64,000 nt of DNA from Phlebotomus papatasi (taxonomy: Eukaryota > Arthropoda > Insecta > Diptera > Psychodidae): contig NC_077222.1 of the NCBI RefSeq assembly GCF_024763615.1, forward strand, positions 45,446,001 to 45,510,000. Reading direction: 5' to 3'. Below are positions 36,836-46,625 of the stretch, in pieces. Numbering within the stretch: the stretch's first letter is position 1; every line of letters begins with the position of its first letter. The position numbers and the translations under genes were made by a program. The notes below the pieces were generated by a model. It worked only from the letters and a program-made list of their open reading frames with translations, had not been told where the DNA came from and did not search any database.

Positions 36836-39008
36836 AAGATAGATGTATGTAAAATAATGTTATAGTTTCAGAATACTCGAAACCTGTATCTTTTATTGTT
36901 TGTAAAACATACTTGGGATGTAATTTTTCGCAAATTTTTGTATTCATTATAATGAAAGGTTGTGTTAAAATATGACCTTTCAGAAGATTAAGATGGAAGA
37001 AGTGGAGGTATGGAAAAATTAGTGAATTTGGTGAATTTTATTATCTCTGCTTCATTTTGAGAAATAAAATCGAGCAGTAAACGTTGTGAGTCTTTTCAAA
37101 TGAATTTGAAGCTCATTTTCTCATTTGGATTTATTATAAGATTTTCAAATTACTCTTCAAGAGTGCAATTTGGAGATGGTTTAATAAATTCCACTCTTGA
37201 AATTTTACCCCTTGACATCCACCCACACAGAAGCAAGTGCGTCACCCTGAAAACGGGGTTTTGAGCGTGAAACCGTCGTTCATTGAGTACCATTGAGCTT
37301 TTGCCCATGCTAAAGGGGAAAGGCCATCGAGCTGGGGAAGCAAGAGTGTCTGCTGTTGCGCATATGGGTTTGTTTTGCAAGCAACAGGAGCGCAATTGAG
37401 AACACTCCTTTAAAAAGAACAGAAAAAAAAATCTCAAATGCCCAGAACTTTACCAGGAGAATTTACACGAAAATACAATAATATTCTATTTTTCCTTTAG
37501 AAAGCAGATAAAGTTACAAAAAATTCCCGTACTTGCAGTGGAAATAATCATCAAAAGTGGGCGTTGAATGATCTACATTCACAAATAATCATACTTGATA
37601 TCTTGAGTTTTCACCTTTTAACCACTTTAGTGTGGGAGTGGGAGTTTTGAAGAGCTTTAACGAATGAAAGAATCTCTGTGGGCGAGAAAGAGAAGAATAT
37701 TAAAATTGCAAAAGATAACATCCAACTGGTGGGTTTAGGAAGAAAGAAATACATCAAAGCAAAATTGGGACTTAATTAATTATGAATCGAGTAATTAGGA
37801 ATATTTTTCTTTCCGCCCATCCTTTAGCATTTTGTGGATTTTGTAAAGCAAAAAAAAATCTGGGCAGTCACAGAATCTGTGGTGAAAATCTTATGTAAAA
37901 TATGTATTTCTTAAGCCATCTTCTATTCCCTCACTTTTCATGAGCTTTTACTCACATATGTAATGTACATAAATCAAAATGAGAAAACATCCCTTTATGT
38001 TTTATGTTGTCGTTCACTTTTTTCGCTCCTCGAGGGTAAGACGAATGCAAAATACTGCTCTCTCTAGGATGGATGAGACAGTTGTGAATAAAAAAAAACT
38101 GAACCCACCAGGGATAGAAGAATGAGTAAAGGCAAGAAGGAAATTCCCATTCGAAGTGTCACATGTATGAAATCTCATCCACTAAAGGGGCAAATAATTG
38201 AGAAATTACATATACAGACCGTGTATATAAAATTACTTTTATTTTATCATTTTTTTTACATAAACAGCAAATTGAAAAGCCGTCTTTAACAACAAAAAAT
38301 ATAAATTAGTTTGGCGTAATGTAAGGCAATTGCTTATCCTTATAGTGATTACCCCTCATTTTAATTCAAGAACCTCCTCCATTTTTGTCATCCCTCATTG
38401 TGTTGCTGATGTTGTGACATACATACAAGAAAGATGAGACACTCGGTGGCGACTTACAAAACACTGATGGGAGCTGTCATGAAAATGATGATGGTTCATG
38501 TGGTGTTATAGTTTGAAAGAGCCTTAAAAATTTATTACGTCTTTTTCTCAAGGTGAGCTTTTTACCTCTCAAGTTTTTCATCATACAAATACTTGTTACT
38601 GAATGAGTGGCATTTGTGAAAAACGTGTGAATAAATCTTTCAATAATTCTGTCAAGATTCGTTTTTTACAAATAGTGTGAATGTTTTATGAAAAGTGAGA
38701 GATTTATACAAAATATTTTGTCGGAGGTGTTTCTCTTTATTGCTCGAGTTTAGGGAGATGAAATATAATTATAAACTTTTATTCCTCAGACTCAGACAGT
38801 CTCGCGAATTTTTATATTTTTTTTATTATTTGAATCAAATAGTGTCACACGAGTATTTAAAAAAAAAGTTATTAACTACAAATAAAAAATATATTTAAAA
38901 AATACCCAAACATACATTTTCCTATAGGGGAAAGCAAGGCACCTTTGAGTTGGGGCACCTTAAAAATTAACTAACTAAATGCAATGTATTCTACAATTGG
39001 TTTGTATC
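36836..39008. other. unique DNA without an assigned gene
   Basis: No repeat of the families defined here is present until about 38925, where tataggggaaagcaaggcac may be a worn miniature-element end. Coding frames are short and unconvincing. Confidence 0.45.
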
Positions 39009-39338
39009 GGTGGCAGCCAAAATTCCGAAAGCCAAAATCCCGAAAGCCAAAATCCCGAACGCCAAAATCCCGAAAAGGCCAAAATCCCGAAAGCCAAAAT
39101 CCCGAAAGCCAAAATCCCGAATTTTCAAAATCCTGATAGGGATGAAATTAGATGAAGGAAAATGCTTAGAATAATTTCCCAAGACACAGAAGATTTCCCT
39201 TTGCCTCCAACAAGCGCAAGTACTATCGTGGGAGTAGCTGTGACACTTTTAAGAATTCGGCATTTTGGCTTTCAGGATTTTGGCCTATTCGGGATTTTGG
39301 CTTTCGGGATTTTGGCGTTCGAGATTTTGACCGGGACC
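39009..39338. mobile_element. foldback element with iterated ends, copy 2
   Basis: The left half is an array of ccaaaatcccgaaag units and the right half carries the complementary units. The core (gggatgaaatta, then atttcccaagacacag) has the same orientation as in 6508-6736. However, the left tip is ggtggcagcc and the right tip the complement of ggtcccggtc, the reverse of copy 1. The apparent Gly-Phe-Arg-Asp repeat proteins are artefacts of the array. Confidence 0.65.
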
Positions 39339-39452
39339 CGTTTATATATCTTAATGTTGCCAGAGAAGATCTACTTCCATTTAAACAGGAGGAAAAGCCC
39401 AAATTCTATCTACTGATATTTTTAACTTTTGCCGAAAAATACAAGTTGATAC

Positions 39453-39676
39453 GGTAAGTGTGCCAAATTCCGGCCAACTTGCAATTTCGGCCACCTTTTT
39501 TGTTCCTCGAATTTCCATGAACTTTTAGATTTTACGTAATCTAGAGATTATACAATGCAAAAGAATAACAAAAAATGTAGCTTCGACAAACTAGATGACG
39601 TGAAAAAGATATTAGAAGAATTCCCGAAGGGCAAGGAGCTATGAGAATGAAGGTGGCCGAAATAGGGCACCAAAGC
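39453..39676. mobile_element. candidate miniature element
   Basis: The left words tgtgccaaattccggcca are mirrored at the right by tggccgaaatagggcacc with a few mismatches. The exact ends and target duplication are unclear. It directly adjoins the PIF/Harbinger-like element that follows. Confidence 0.4.
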
Positions 39677-40139
39677 TAAGGGGTCAATTCCCAATAAAAT
39701 GTGTTATGTGTTATCTTAACATGTGTTATTATAAGACTTAACACATGTTAAGCTCATAAGCATAACACATCCGAGCAATTCCCAATAAATGATTTTGGAG
39801 AATTTTATGGTGTGTTATGATAACACTTGGAGACTTGATGAGTGCGCCATCTAATGTAGAGCATTTTCCACAATCAGCGCCATCCATTGTACGTTTTGGT
39901 CTCTGACAGCCCCATTTGGAAATTATTTTTTATGTTTATTTTTTCCAAAATATGGTAAATTCTAAATCAAAGAGCTCTGTTTGGAAGCTGAATACATTAT
40001 CATTTGTCTAAAAATGCTTTATATTGTACTGGGGATGAATTGGTGTTCCATTCATTTGCTCAATTATTAGAAAATCCCCAAGCAAAAAATATATATAGAA
40101 AGCAGAAAAGCAGTATTGGGGTGTAAGAGAAAAATGGAC

Positions 40140-40290
40140 AGATAAGCCTAGATCAGCTTATTGTAGATGAGATTTTTAACATGAGCAAATTCGATTGCAT
40201 GTTAATTCGATTTGTAGCTGATGTTGGAAGATATCATACAGTGATATTGGTATAAAATTTCTGAAACACTTTCAAATTTTGTATTTAAAT
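40140..40290 (+). repeat. Y-related fragment inside the Harbinger-like element
   Basis: gacagataagcctagatcag, gtagatgagatttttaac and gttaattcgatttgtagctg follow the first 130 bp of repeat Y in order with many substitutions. It is a captured or very old Y end. Confidence 0.5.
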
Positions 40291-40869
40291 TTAAAAAAAC
40301 ATCTAGGATTTAAATGAATATTGGCAGAGATTTTCAAACAATAAGATATAGAAAAAAAATCATTAATCAATAAATTTGCATATTTCATAGAAATATGACA
40401 TATTTTTTAAAATAAAAAAATAACAAATATTAACAATAATTTTTAAAGTCGAAAAGTAGTCATAATTTTAAAAATATGAAACGGAAAGATATATTAAAAA
40501 AAATAGTTCCTTGGGGCTGGAAAGTGGAAATTTTGGGGGTACAAAATGTGACTTGTTATTAAGTAATAGAAAAAAAAATATTGATCAATAATCGTGAGTC
40601 ATAATAGTCCTCATTTGTATTATTTCTACAGATTTTTGCTTGAATCACTTCCTAACACATCATAAATGCTCCTTGAGAGGTTGTGTTAAAGATAACACAT
40701 GCCATAGAACAAATTGATGTGTTATGTGTGTATAGAGAATACTAATATTCCATAACACATGTTTGGAGACTTTTTTAACACATCCGCCATTTTGATTATA
40801 ACATGTGTTATCGGGAATACCAATTTATGTGTTATCTCGAGATAACACACGATAACACATAACACATGT

Positions 40870-41050
40870 TGTGAAATATTTGATTGAATTATAATTTTGT
40901 AATCCGTTAAAAAGAAATTTGAATTTGGAGAAAAACGCAGTAGGCGTTGAAACAATTGGTAGTCTGTGAAAATTATGCAACTGTGAAGGCAGTGAAAATT
41001 TAATTGAATAAAGAATTCAACTATTATCTACATTTTCCAAATAATTTACA
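40870..41050 (+). repeat. 5' LTR
   Basis: It runs tgtgaaatatttgattg to aaataatttaca and is identical to 46372-46552. It carries AATAAA at 41007. At 181 bp it is short for the family. I see no convincing TATA box, so transcription may use an initiator-type promoter. Confidence 0.95.
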
Positions 41051-41052
41051 TT

Positions 41053-41070
41053 TGGTGGTCCATCGGAGAC
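41053..41070 (+). other. candidate primer-binding site
   Basis: Two bases after the LTR the sequence tggtggtccatcgg begins with TGG, as expected for a site complementary to the CCA end of a tRNA. I cannot name the tRNA. Confidence 0.4.
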
Positions 41071-41087
41071 GGATTGGACTGGACAGG

Positions 41088-44000
41088 ATGTTCAGGACAC
41101 CGAGGAAAAGCGATCGGGTGAACAAAGGCGTTCCACCCAAGAGATATGGATTCGAAGAGTCTCCACACGAGGGGGAGGCTGAAGCGGAGAATTTCCGCGA
41201 GACAGAGAAGTCTCTATTGGATCTAGAGATCTCTGAAACCAGGATGAAGCTGGAACTGATCCAGCTGGAAAAGAAGAAGGCACTTGAGGCCATGGGAAGT
41301 CGATCAACTTCAACACCGAAATTTTCACCCAAGTATGCTCCGCGAATTGAGCCATTGGATTCTGATGACACAGATGATGATCTGGAGACTCACTCTGCAG
41401 CTTCCCTGAGGAAGGAGTATACCTCAGACATGAAAATGTTCATGTCAAGGCAAACTATGATGAAAGATATGAAAACCTTCGACGGAAGCTACCAGGAGTG
41501 GCCAATTTTCTCCAGCTGGTGGAACAGCACAGCGACAGCGTGTGAATTCACGCAGGAAGAGGCTTTGACACAGCTCGAAAAATGCCTGAAGGGAGATGAC
41601 CGGGAGACGGTTCAGTTCCTGCTGCACGATTCGAGGAATCTGCAGCTGATTCTCGACAAATTGGAGAAAAGGTTTGGACGTCCGGAATTCCTCATCATGA
41701 CGATGATGGAGAAGGTGAATGAGCTGCCTCCGGTGAAGGAGGAAAAGCCTGAATCCGTGATGAAGTTTGCCTCAGCTGTGAGCAATCTGGTGTCGTCCCT
41801 GGAGGTAATGGGTAAGAGAAATTATCTTGATAATCCTCAATTAATGCGGGAAGTTGTGAACAAGCTTCCACTTTCCATGAAAATTCAGTGGTCAGAATCA
41901 GAGGAGGCTGAGATTGGTTCTTATGTAACCATGAAAACTCTTGCTGGGTGGTTGAACAAAAAAGCAGAGGCTGCTGTGAATCGTATGATTCTCTGTGGGG
42001 AATGTCCCAAGGGAAAAGACAAAAATGGTCCAGAGAAAAAGTCCAAAGTCCTTGTTACAGCTGAGGCTGTTTTGAAGCCATGTAATCTTTGTAATTCCAC
42101 TGAGCACATGGCCAAAGATTGTGGGAGTTTTGTTAAAGCATCTGTGGACCAAAGATGGAAGATTTTGACAAGCAAGAAGCTTTGCTTCCTGTGCTTGGGC
42201 AAAAATCACAGTGCCCCTGAATGTCGCAAAAAGCAAAAATGTAAAATCAATGATTGCGGCAAAAAACATCATGAGATGCTCCACAAAGAAGTTGAACAGA
42301 GTGTTCAGCAGACTGAAGCAAATCCCTCTACTTCAGTGACTGTAGATGGCCAGGGAAGTAGCTCAGCTACTGTCAGTGGAAATCATGCCAGTAATTCGGG
42401 AGGTCCGAAAGCATCAGCTGATGTTTCCGGAAAAGTGGTGCATGTCAATGCGCAAGCGACAGTACCGAGAATGTTGATGAAAATCTTACCAGTGTACGTT
42501 ACAGGTCCCAGAGGAACTATCAAAGTTTATGCCTTCCTAGATGAGGGATCTACTATTACAATGGTGAAGGACACTCTGGCAGATAGAATGGGCTTGACTG
42601 GACCTAACAAACCGCTGAGATTCCAGGGAGCATCTGGATTGCCACAAATTGACAACACCTCGAAAAGTGTTGAGATGAAAATTAGAGGCACATTTTCTCA
42701 TGCACGAGAATACACCCTCTACAATGTGAGAACTATGAAAGAAATGAGCTTGCCACAGCAGACAGTGAATGTTCAGAAATTAGCCCAAGATTGGAGATTT
42801 TTGAGTGAGAGACATGTCGAAGACATGGTGGAAGCTGAACCAGAAATCCTCATTGGACTCGATAATGTGGCATTAATCACATCCCGAGAAGTGATACACG
42901 GTCCATGGGATGCCCCATATTTGGCTCGAACTTTATTGGGATGGGTCATTATGGGGAAAGTCGCTAATTCCATTGACAATATGGAGAGCAATTATACAGT
43001 TTTGGACATTGAACGTGCAGATGATTTGTACGAAATGGTCAAGGAATCTTTTTCCACTGAGGCTTTTGGAGTGAAGTCCAATATGGACACGACGTATTCT
43101 CGTGAGGACAGAAAGGCTCTCAAATACATGCAGGAGAATACTAAGAGGGCTTTAGATGGACGATTTGAAGCTGGCCTTCTGTGGAAAGAGGGTGAGTCTC
43201 CAAAAATGCCCGAGTCACGACAAGCCGCTTTTAAGAGGCTTCAACACACTGAGAAAAAGCTGGATCGTGACAAGGATTTGGCTGAGGCTTATTGCCAAAA
43301 GATTGATGATCATCTTCAAAAAGGTTACCTGAAGAAATTGGAGGATGTTGATCGACAGATTCCCATGGAAAAAGTGTGGTACATTCCTCATTTTCCAATA
43401 TTCCATCCCGCCAAGAAAAAGTTGAGGATTGTGTTTGATTGTGCTGCGAGATCGAATGGCGTAGCCCTCAATGATGTGTTAGTGAAAGGGCCTGATCTTC
43501 TGAAGCCATTGCCAGCGGTCTTAGGGAATTTCAGACGTGGACAATATGCATTCATGGGAGACATTCGAGAAATGTTTCATCGTGTCCATGTGAAAGCTGA
43601 AGATCAGAACTACCAGCGCATTCTGTGGCGAGGAATGGAACGGAAAATAGAACCAGAAGAGTATAAATTGACGGTGCTTACTTTTGGTGCAAGTTGTTCT
43701 CCTGCCCTCGCATCATATGCAAAAGAAGTCAATGCAAGAGACTTCCAGGAAGAGTATCCAGAAGCTGTGCAGGAGATTCTTAATCACACGTACTGTGATG
43801 ATTACCTTGGCACATCAGAGACAACGATGGAAGCACAGAAACTAATCAGTGATGTAGTGAAAGTGTTCAAATCCGGAGGGTTTGATATTGTGAATTGGTG
43901 TGCTAATGACATGCAAGTGCTAAAAAATTTAGCACAAGATCAGCTGAGTGCAAAAGTGGTGAATTTTGAGAGCAATGTTTCCGAGAGAGTTCTGGGAATG

Positions 44001-44819
44001 CTTTGGCTCCCAAGTGAAGACGTGTTTACGTTTCAAGTGAATTTCCGACAAGTGTCAGCTGATATTCTCTCAGGAGAGAGACTCCCAACAATGCGAGAAG
44101 TGCTTCGACTGATCATGTCGATTTTCGACCCTTTGGGATTCATCGCAGTGTTTGCAGTGAAAGGAAAGATTTTCCTACAAGAAATGTGGAAGCAAAAGCT
44201 TGGCTGGGACACAGAAATTAGTGGTGATTTAGTGATTCAGTGGAGGAAATTCCTCAAAGAATTAAAAGAAATTGAAGAAGTGAAAGTGCCCCGATGTTTT
44301 TCTGTGAACCTTCCAAAGGCTCACCTGATTGAACTTCATGTGTTTGGAGATGCGAGTGAAAAAGCTTTTGCAGCAGTGGCGTATTTACGCATAGTGTTTG
44401 ATGAGGGCTCAGATGTTTCATTGGTGTGTGCACGGTCTCGTGTCGCTCCTTTGAAACAAATGAGTATTCCTCGAATGGAGCTTCAAGCAGCAGTGTTGTG
44501 TGTGAGACTGGCCAAAACCATCCGAGAGTTCTTAGAAGTGAGAATAGACAATGTAGTGTTTTGGTCAGACTCAATGACTGTCCTAAAGTGGATAAGAAAC
44601 GACAACAGGCGCTTCAAAGATTTTGTTGCGCATCGCCTTGGTGAAATCGAAGAAAACAGTGAAGTGAAATCCTGGAGATGGGTGCCAACGAAGATGAATG
44701 TAGCAGATTTGGCTACTCGTGCGAGTACAAGTGATCTTTCACCTGAATCTGTCTGGTTTCGTGGCCCATCATTCCTGAAAAAAAGACTCAAGTCAGTGGC
44801 CTGTAGAAAAGTGCAGTGA
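41088..44819 (+). CDS. BEL gag-protease-RT-RNase H polyprotein
   Basis: This 1243-residue frame starts at the first ATG after the LTR; the upstream TTG-led extension lies partly in the LTR. Numbering from that ATG, a DUF1759-type gag region spans about 124-272. Two CX2CX4HX4C zinc knuckles follow at 332-345 and 366-379, and then a Cys/His-rich segment. An aspartic protease motif, FLDEGS, has Asp485. The reverse transcriptase covers about 760-1000, with FMGD (Asp825) and YCDD (902-905). RNase H has Asp1088, Glu1131, Asp1161 and Asp1207. These enzymes process the polyprotein and copy element RNA into DNA in cytoplasmic particles. The frame ends early, at 44819, after a slip in an A7 run. BEL/Pao elements normally continue into integrase in one frame. 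Confidence 0.93.
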   Translation: MFRTPRKSDRVNKGVPPKRYGFEESPHEGEAEAENFRETEKSLLDLEISETRMKLELIQLEKKKALEAMGSRSTSTPKFSPKYAPRIEPLDSDDTDDDLETHSAASLRKEYTSDMKMFMSRQTMMKDMKTFDGSYQEWPIFSSWWNSTATACEFTQEEALTQLEKCLKGDDRETVQFLLHDSRNLQLILDKLEKRFGRPEFLIMTMMEKVNELPPVKEEKPESVMKFASAVSNLVSSLEVMGKRNYLDNPQLMREVVNKLPLSMKIQWSESEEAEIGSYVTMKTLAGWLNKKAEAAVNRMILCGECPKGKDKNGPEKKSKVLVTAEAVLKPCNLCNSTEHMAKDCGSFVKASVDQRWKILTSKKLCFLCLGKNHSAPECRKKQKCKINDCGKKHHEMLHKEVEQSVQQTEANPSTSVTVDGQGSSSATVSGNHASNSGGPKASADVSGKVVHVNAQATVPRMLMKILPVYVTGPRGTIKVYAFLDEGSTITMVKDTLADRMGLTGPNKPLRFQGASGLPQIDNTSKSVEMKIRGTFSHAREYTLYNVRTMKEMSLPQQTVNVQKLAQDWRFLSERHVEDMVEAEPEILIGLDNVALITSREVIHGPWDAPYLARTLLGWVIMGKVANSIDNMESNYTVLDIERADDLYEMVKESFSTEAFGVKSNMDTTYSREDRKALKYMQENTKRALDGRFEAGLLWKEGESPKMPESRQAAFKRLQHTEKKLDRDKDLAEAYCQKIDDHLQKGYLKKLEDVDRQIPMEKVWYIPHFPIFHPAKKKLRIVFDCAARSNGVALNDVLVKGPDLLKPLPAVLGNFRRGQYAFMGDIREMFHRVHVKAEDQNYQRILWRGMERKIEPEEYKLTVLTFGASCSPALASYAKEVNARDFQEEYPEAVQEILNHTYCDDYLGTSETTMEAQKLISDVVKVFKSGGFDIVNWCANDMQVLKNLAQDQLSAKVVNFESNVSERVLGMLWLPSEDVFTFQVNFRQVSADILSGERLPTMREVLRLIMSIFDPLGFIAVFAVKGKIFLQEMWKQKLGWDTEISGDLVIQWRKFLKELKEIEEVKVPRCFSVNLPKAHLIELHVFGDASEKAFAAVAYLRIVFDEGSDVSLVCARSRVAPLKQMSIPRMELQAAVLCVRLAKTIREFLEVRIDNVVFWSDSMTVLKWIRNDNRRFKDFVAHRLGEIEENSEVKSWRWVPTKMNVADLATRASTSDLSPESVWFRGPSFLKKRLKSVACRKVQ
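44778..44784 (+). other. A7 homopolymer at the pol frame break
   Basis: Seven A follow cctg. The upstream frame carries on past it to a stop at 44817. The integrase frame (+1 relative to it) is open from 44779 after a stop at 44776. The only window where both frames are usable is therefore this run. One extra A, a sequencing slip, or a +1 ribosomal shift would each explain it. Confidence 0.75.
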
Positions 44820-46389
44820 TTCTCGATTGGAAGATGATGAAGTGGAAATAGTGAAGACAATAATCAAGCCAAAAAAGGATGTGAAATATCCACTTCCTGA
44901 TGTGAAAAGATTTTCAAAGTGGTGGAGATTGCTGAGAGCAACAGCTCAAGTGAGAAACATTGCCAATTGTTGGCTACAAAAAGTGCGTGATCGTTTGAAT
45001 CACAACAGTGTTAAAAGAGTCTTGCCATCACTGACCGTTGAGCATATTCGTGAAGCGGAAAGTGAGTGGTACAAAGAGGCTCAAAGTGAGTACCATGGGT
45101 TAAGTCTAACCGACAAGAAAAGCAGAGTGTACGGCCTTTCGCCATTTTATGATGACGAAGGTGTTCTACGAATGAATTCGAGGCTCACAAACAGTGAGTT
45201 TCCAGGCAAGTTTCCAATTATCTTGCCACCGAAGCACAAGGTTACTAGGCTGTTGATTATGGAATCTCATGAGCGCCATCTGCATTGTGGGCGTGAGCAA
45301 GTATTGAATGATTTGCGTTTGAGATTCTATATTCCACAGATGAGAGCAGCTGTGAGGAAGGCCTGGAATGATTGCCAGTATTGTCGAAACCGAAGGGCTC
45401 AGGTTTCGATCCCAGAGATGGCTCCACTACCTGAAGCGAGAGTGAGTGAACATCTTCATGCATTCACTCACACTGGAATGGACTACTTCGGCCCACTTTA
45501 CGTAACTGTGGGTAGACGTAGAGAGAAGAGATGGGGTGTTATATTCACGTGTATGGCCAGCCGTGCTGTACATCTTGAGATTGCCTATTCCCTTACTACT
45601 GATAGTGCAATTATGGCTATAAGAAGATTTTTGTGTCGCCGTGGCCCAGTGCGACACATTTACTGTGACAACGGGACGAATCTCAGAGGTGCAAGTGTAG
45701 AGATGAGAACAGCCGTTGAATCCATAGATGACAACAAAGTGAGGGAAGATTTGCTCCGAAAGATGATAGAGTTCCACTTTATCCCCCCAGCTGCTCCGCA
45801 TATGGGGGGGAGCTGGGAACGCTTGATTCGATCAGTCAAGAACAGTCTTGATGTGATCCTGAAGGAACAATTTCCGACAGATGAGGTACTGCAGACGCTA
45901 TTCACCGAGATTGAGGGGATACTCAACAATCGCCCTCTGACTCACGTCTCGGTAGACCCAGATGATCAAACAGCATTAACCCCTAATCATTTGCTCCATG
46001 GGGGAGCATTGGACAATACACAACCTGGTGAGTTCACGGACCGTGACATGATTTTGCGTAAGGCTTGGCGCAAATCCCAGAGGCTTGCAGACATGTTTTG
46101 GAAGCGATGGTCGAGGGAATATCTCCCTCAATTGGCGAAACGCTCGAAGTGGCACGACCAAGGACGTCAGATTCAAGTTGGGGACGTCGTATTGGTTACT
46201 GATGAGAATGGGCCTAGGAGCCAATGGCCACTTGCAATAGTTATCGAAGTACGGCCTGGGAAAGATGGGAAAATTCGAACTGTGGTAGTACAGACGACCA
46301 AAGGGAAGTACTGCCGCCCAGTGACAAAGATAGTGCCTCTTGATGTGGGTGCGGACCGCACCGAGGGGGAGTGTGAAATATTTGATTGA
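44779..46389 (+). CDS. BEL integrase and C-terminal domain (3' part of pol)
   Basis: This is the +1 frame relative to the first pol segment. It has no ATG in a sensible place before the integrase, so it must be reached by frameshift or be a broken continuation. Numbering from 44827, an HHCC zinc site uses His148, His153, Cys183 and Cys186. The DDE catalytic triad is Asp219 (GMDYFG), Asp281 (CDNGTN) and Glu331 (GGSWERL), with spacings normal for integrases. A DUF5641-type domain follows at about 420-505. The enzyme joins the cDNA to the genome and would make the 5-bp duplication seen here. The frame ends 18 bp inside the 3' LTR. Confidence 0.9.
   Translation, partial: KKDSSQWPVEKCSDSRLEDDEVEIVKTIIKPKKDVKYPLPDVKRFSKWWRLLRATAQVRNIANCWLQKVRDRLNHNSVKRVLPSLTVEHIREAESEWYKEAQSEYHGLSLTDKKSRVYGLSPFYDDEGVLRMNSRLTNSEFPGKFPIILPPKHKVTRLLIMESHERHLHCGREQVLNDLRLRFYIPQMRAAVRKAWNDCQYCRNRRAQVSIPEMAPLPEARVSEHLHAFTHTGMDYFGPLYVTVGRRREKRWGVIFTCMASRAVHLEIAYSLTTDSAIMAIRRFLCRRGPVRHIYCDNGTNLRGASVEMRTAVESIDDNKVREDLLRKMIEFHFIPPAAPHMGGSWERLIRSVKNSLDVILKEQFPTDEVLQTLFTEIEGILNNRPLTHVSVDPDDQTALTPNHLLHGGALDNTQPGEFTDRDMILRKAWRKSQRLADMFWKRWSREYLPQLAKRSKWHDQGRQIQVGDVVLVTDENGPRSQWPLAIVIEVRPGKDGKIRTVVVQTTKGKYCRPVTKIVPLDVGADRTEGECEIFD
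46363..46371 (+). other. polypurine tract
   Basis: gagggggag lies immediately before the 3' LTR and would prime plus-strand DNA synthesis. Confidence 0.8.
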
Positions 46390-46552
46390 ATTATAATTTT
46401 GTAATCCGTTAAAAAGAAATTTGAATTTGGAGAAAAACGCAGTAGGCGTTGAAACAATTGGTAGTCTGTGAAAATTATGCAACTGTGAAGGCAGTGAAAA
46501 TTTAATTGAATAAAGAATTCAACTATTATCTACATTTTCCAAATAATTTACA
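46372..46552 (+). repeat. 3' LTR
   Basis: It is identical to the 5' LTR over 181 bp. AATAAA at 46509 is the likely polyadenylation signal. It is followed by the second copy of the target word catgt. Confidence 0.95.
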
Positions 46553-46625
46553 CATGTTATTGGGAATTGACCCCTAAGTCTACATTTTTATTCATTTTAA
46601 AATGTATTAAGAATGATTTTAGAGT

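Larger units (their letters stand above)
40870..46552 (+). mobile_element. BEL/Pao LTR retrotransposon, near-complete
   Basis: The element is 5683 bp, with identical 181-bp LTRs starting TG and ending CA and a 5-bp target duplication (catgt at 40865 and 46553). Gag, protease, reverse transcriptase, RNase H and integrase occur in BEL/Pao order. There is no env-like frame. LTR identity means insertion was recent on a mutational scale. The single obvious lesion is a frame break in a run of seven A near 44778. It inserted into an inverted end of a PIF/Harbinger-like element. Confidence 0.95.
39680..46574. mobile_element. PIF/Harbinger-like 1.2-kb element, split by BEL insertion
   Basis: The left end ggggtcaattcccaata and the right end (its complement, ending at 46574) are the tips of 36-bp inverted repeats with one mismatch, flanked by TAA on both sides (39677, 46575). 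A 3-bp TWA duplication is typical of PIF/Harbinger elements. Removing the BEL element and one copy of its 5-bp duplication leaves about 1207 bp. The interior is packed with tgtgttat and ataacaca words, including a perfect palindrome around ctcgag near 40839. No transposase frame is seen. The BEL insertion lies within its right inverted repeat. Confidence 0.75.

Noticed and set aside
38991..39182. Minus-strand frame with a repeated Gly-Phe-Arg-Asp-like protein (and the similar plus-strand frame at 39162)
   Set aside because: The protein repeat is only the translation of the iterated 15-18-bp units in the foldback element ends; the same occurs at 6680-6976.
45427..46482. Minus-strand frames of 124-168 codons opposite the integrase
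   Set aside because: They are shadows of the strong plus-strand integrase reading frame and match nothing.
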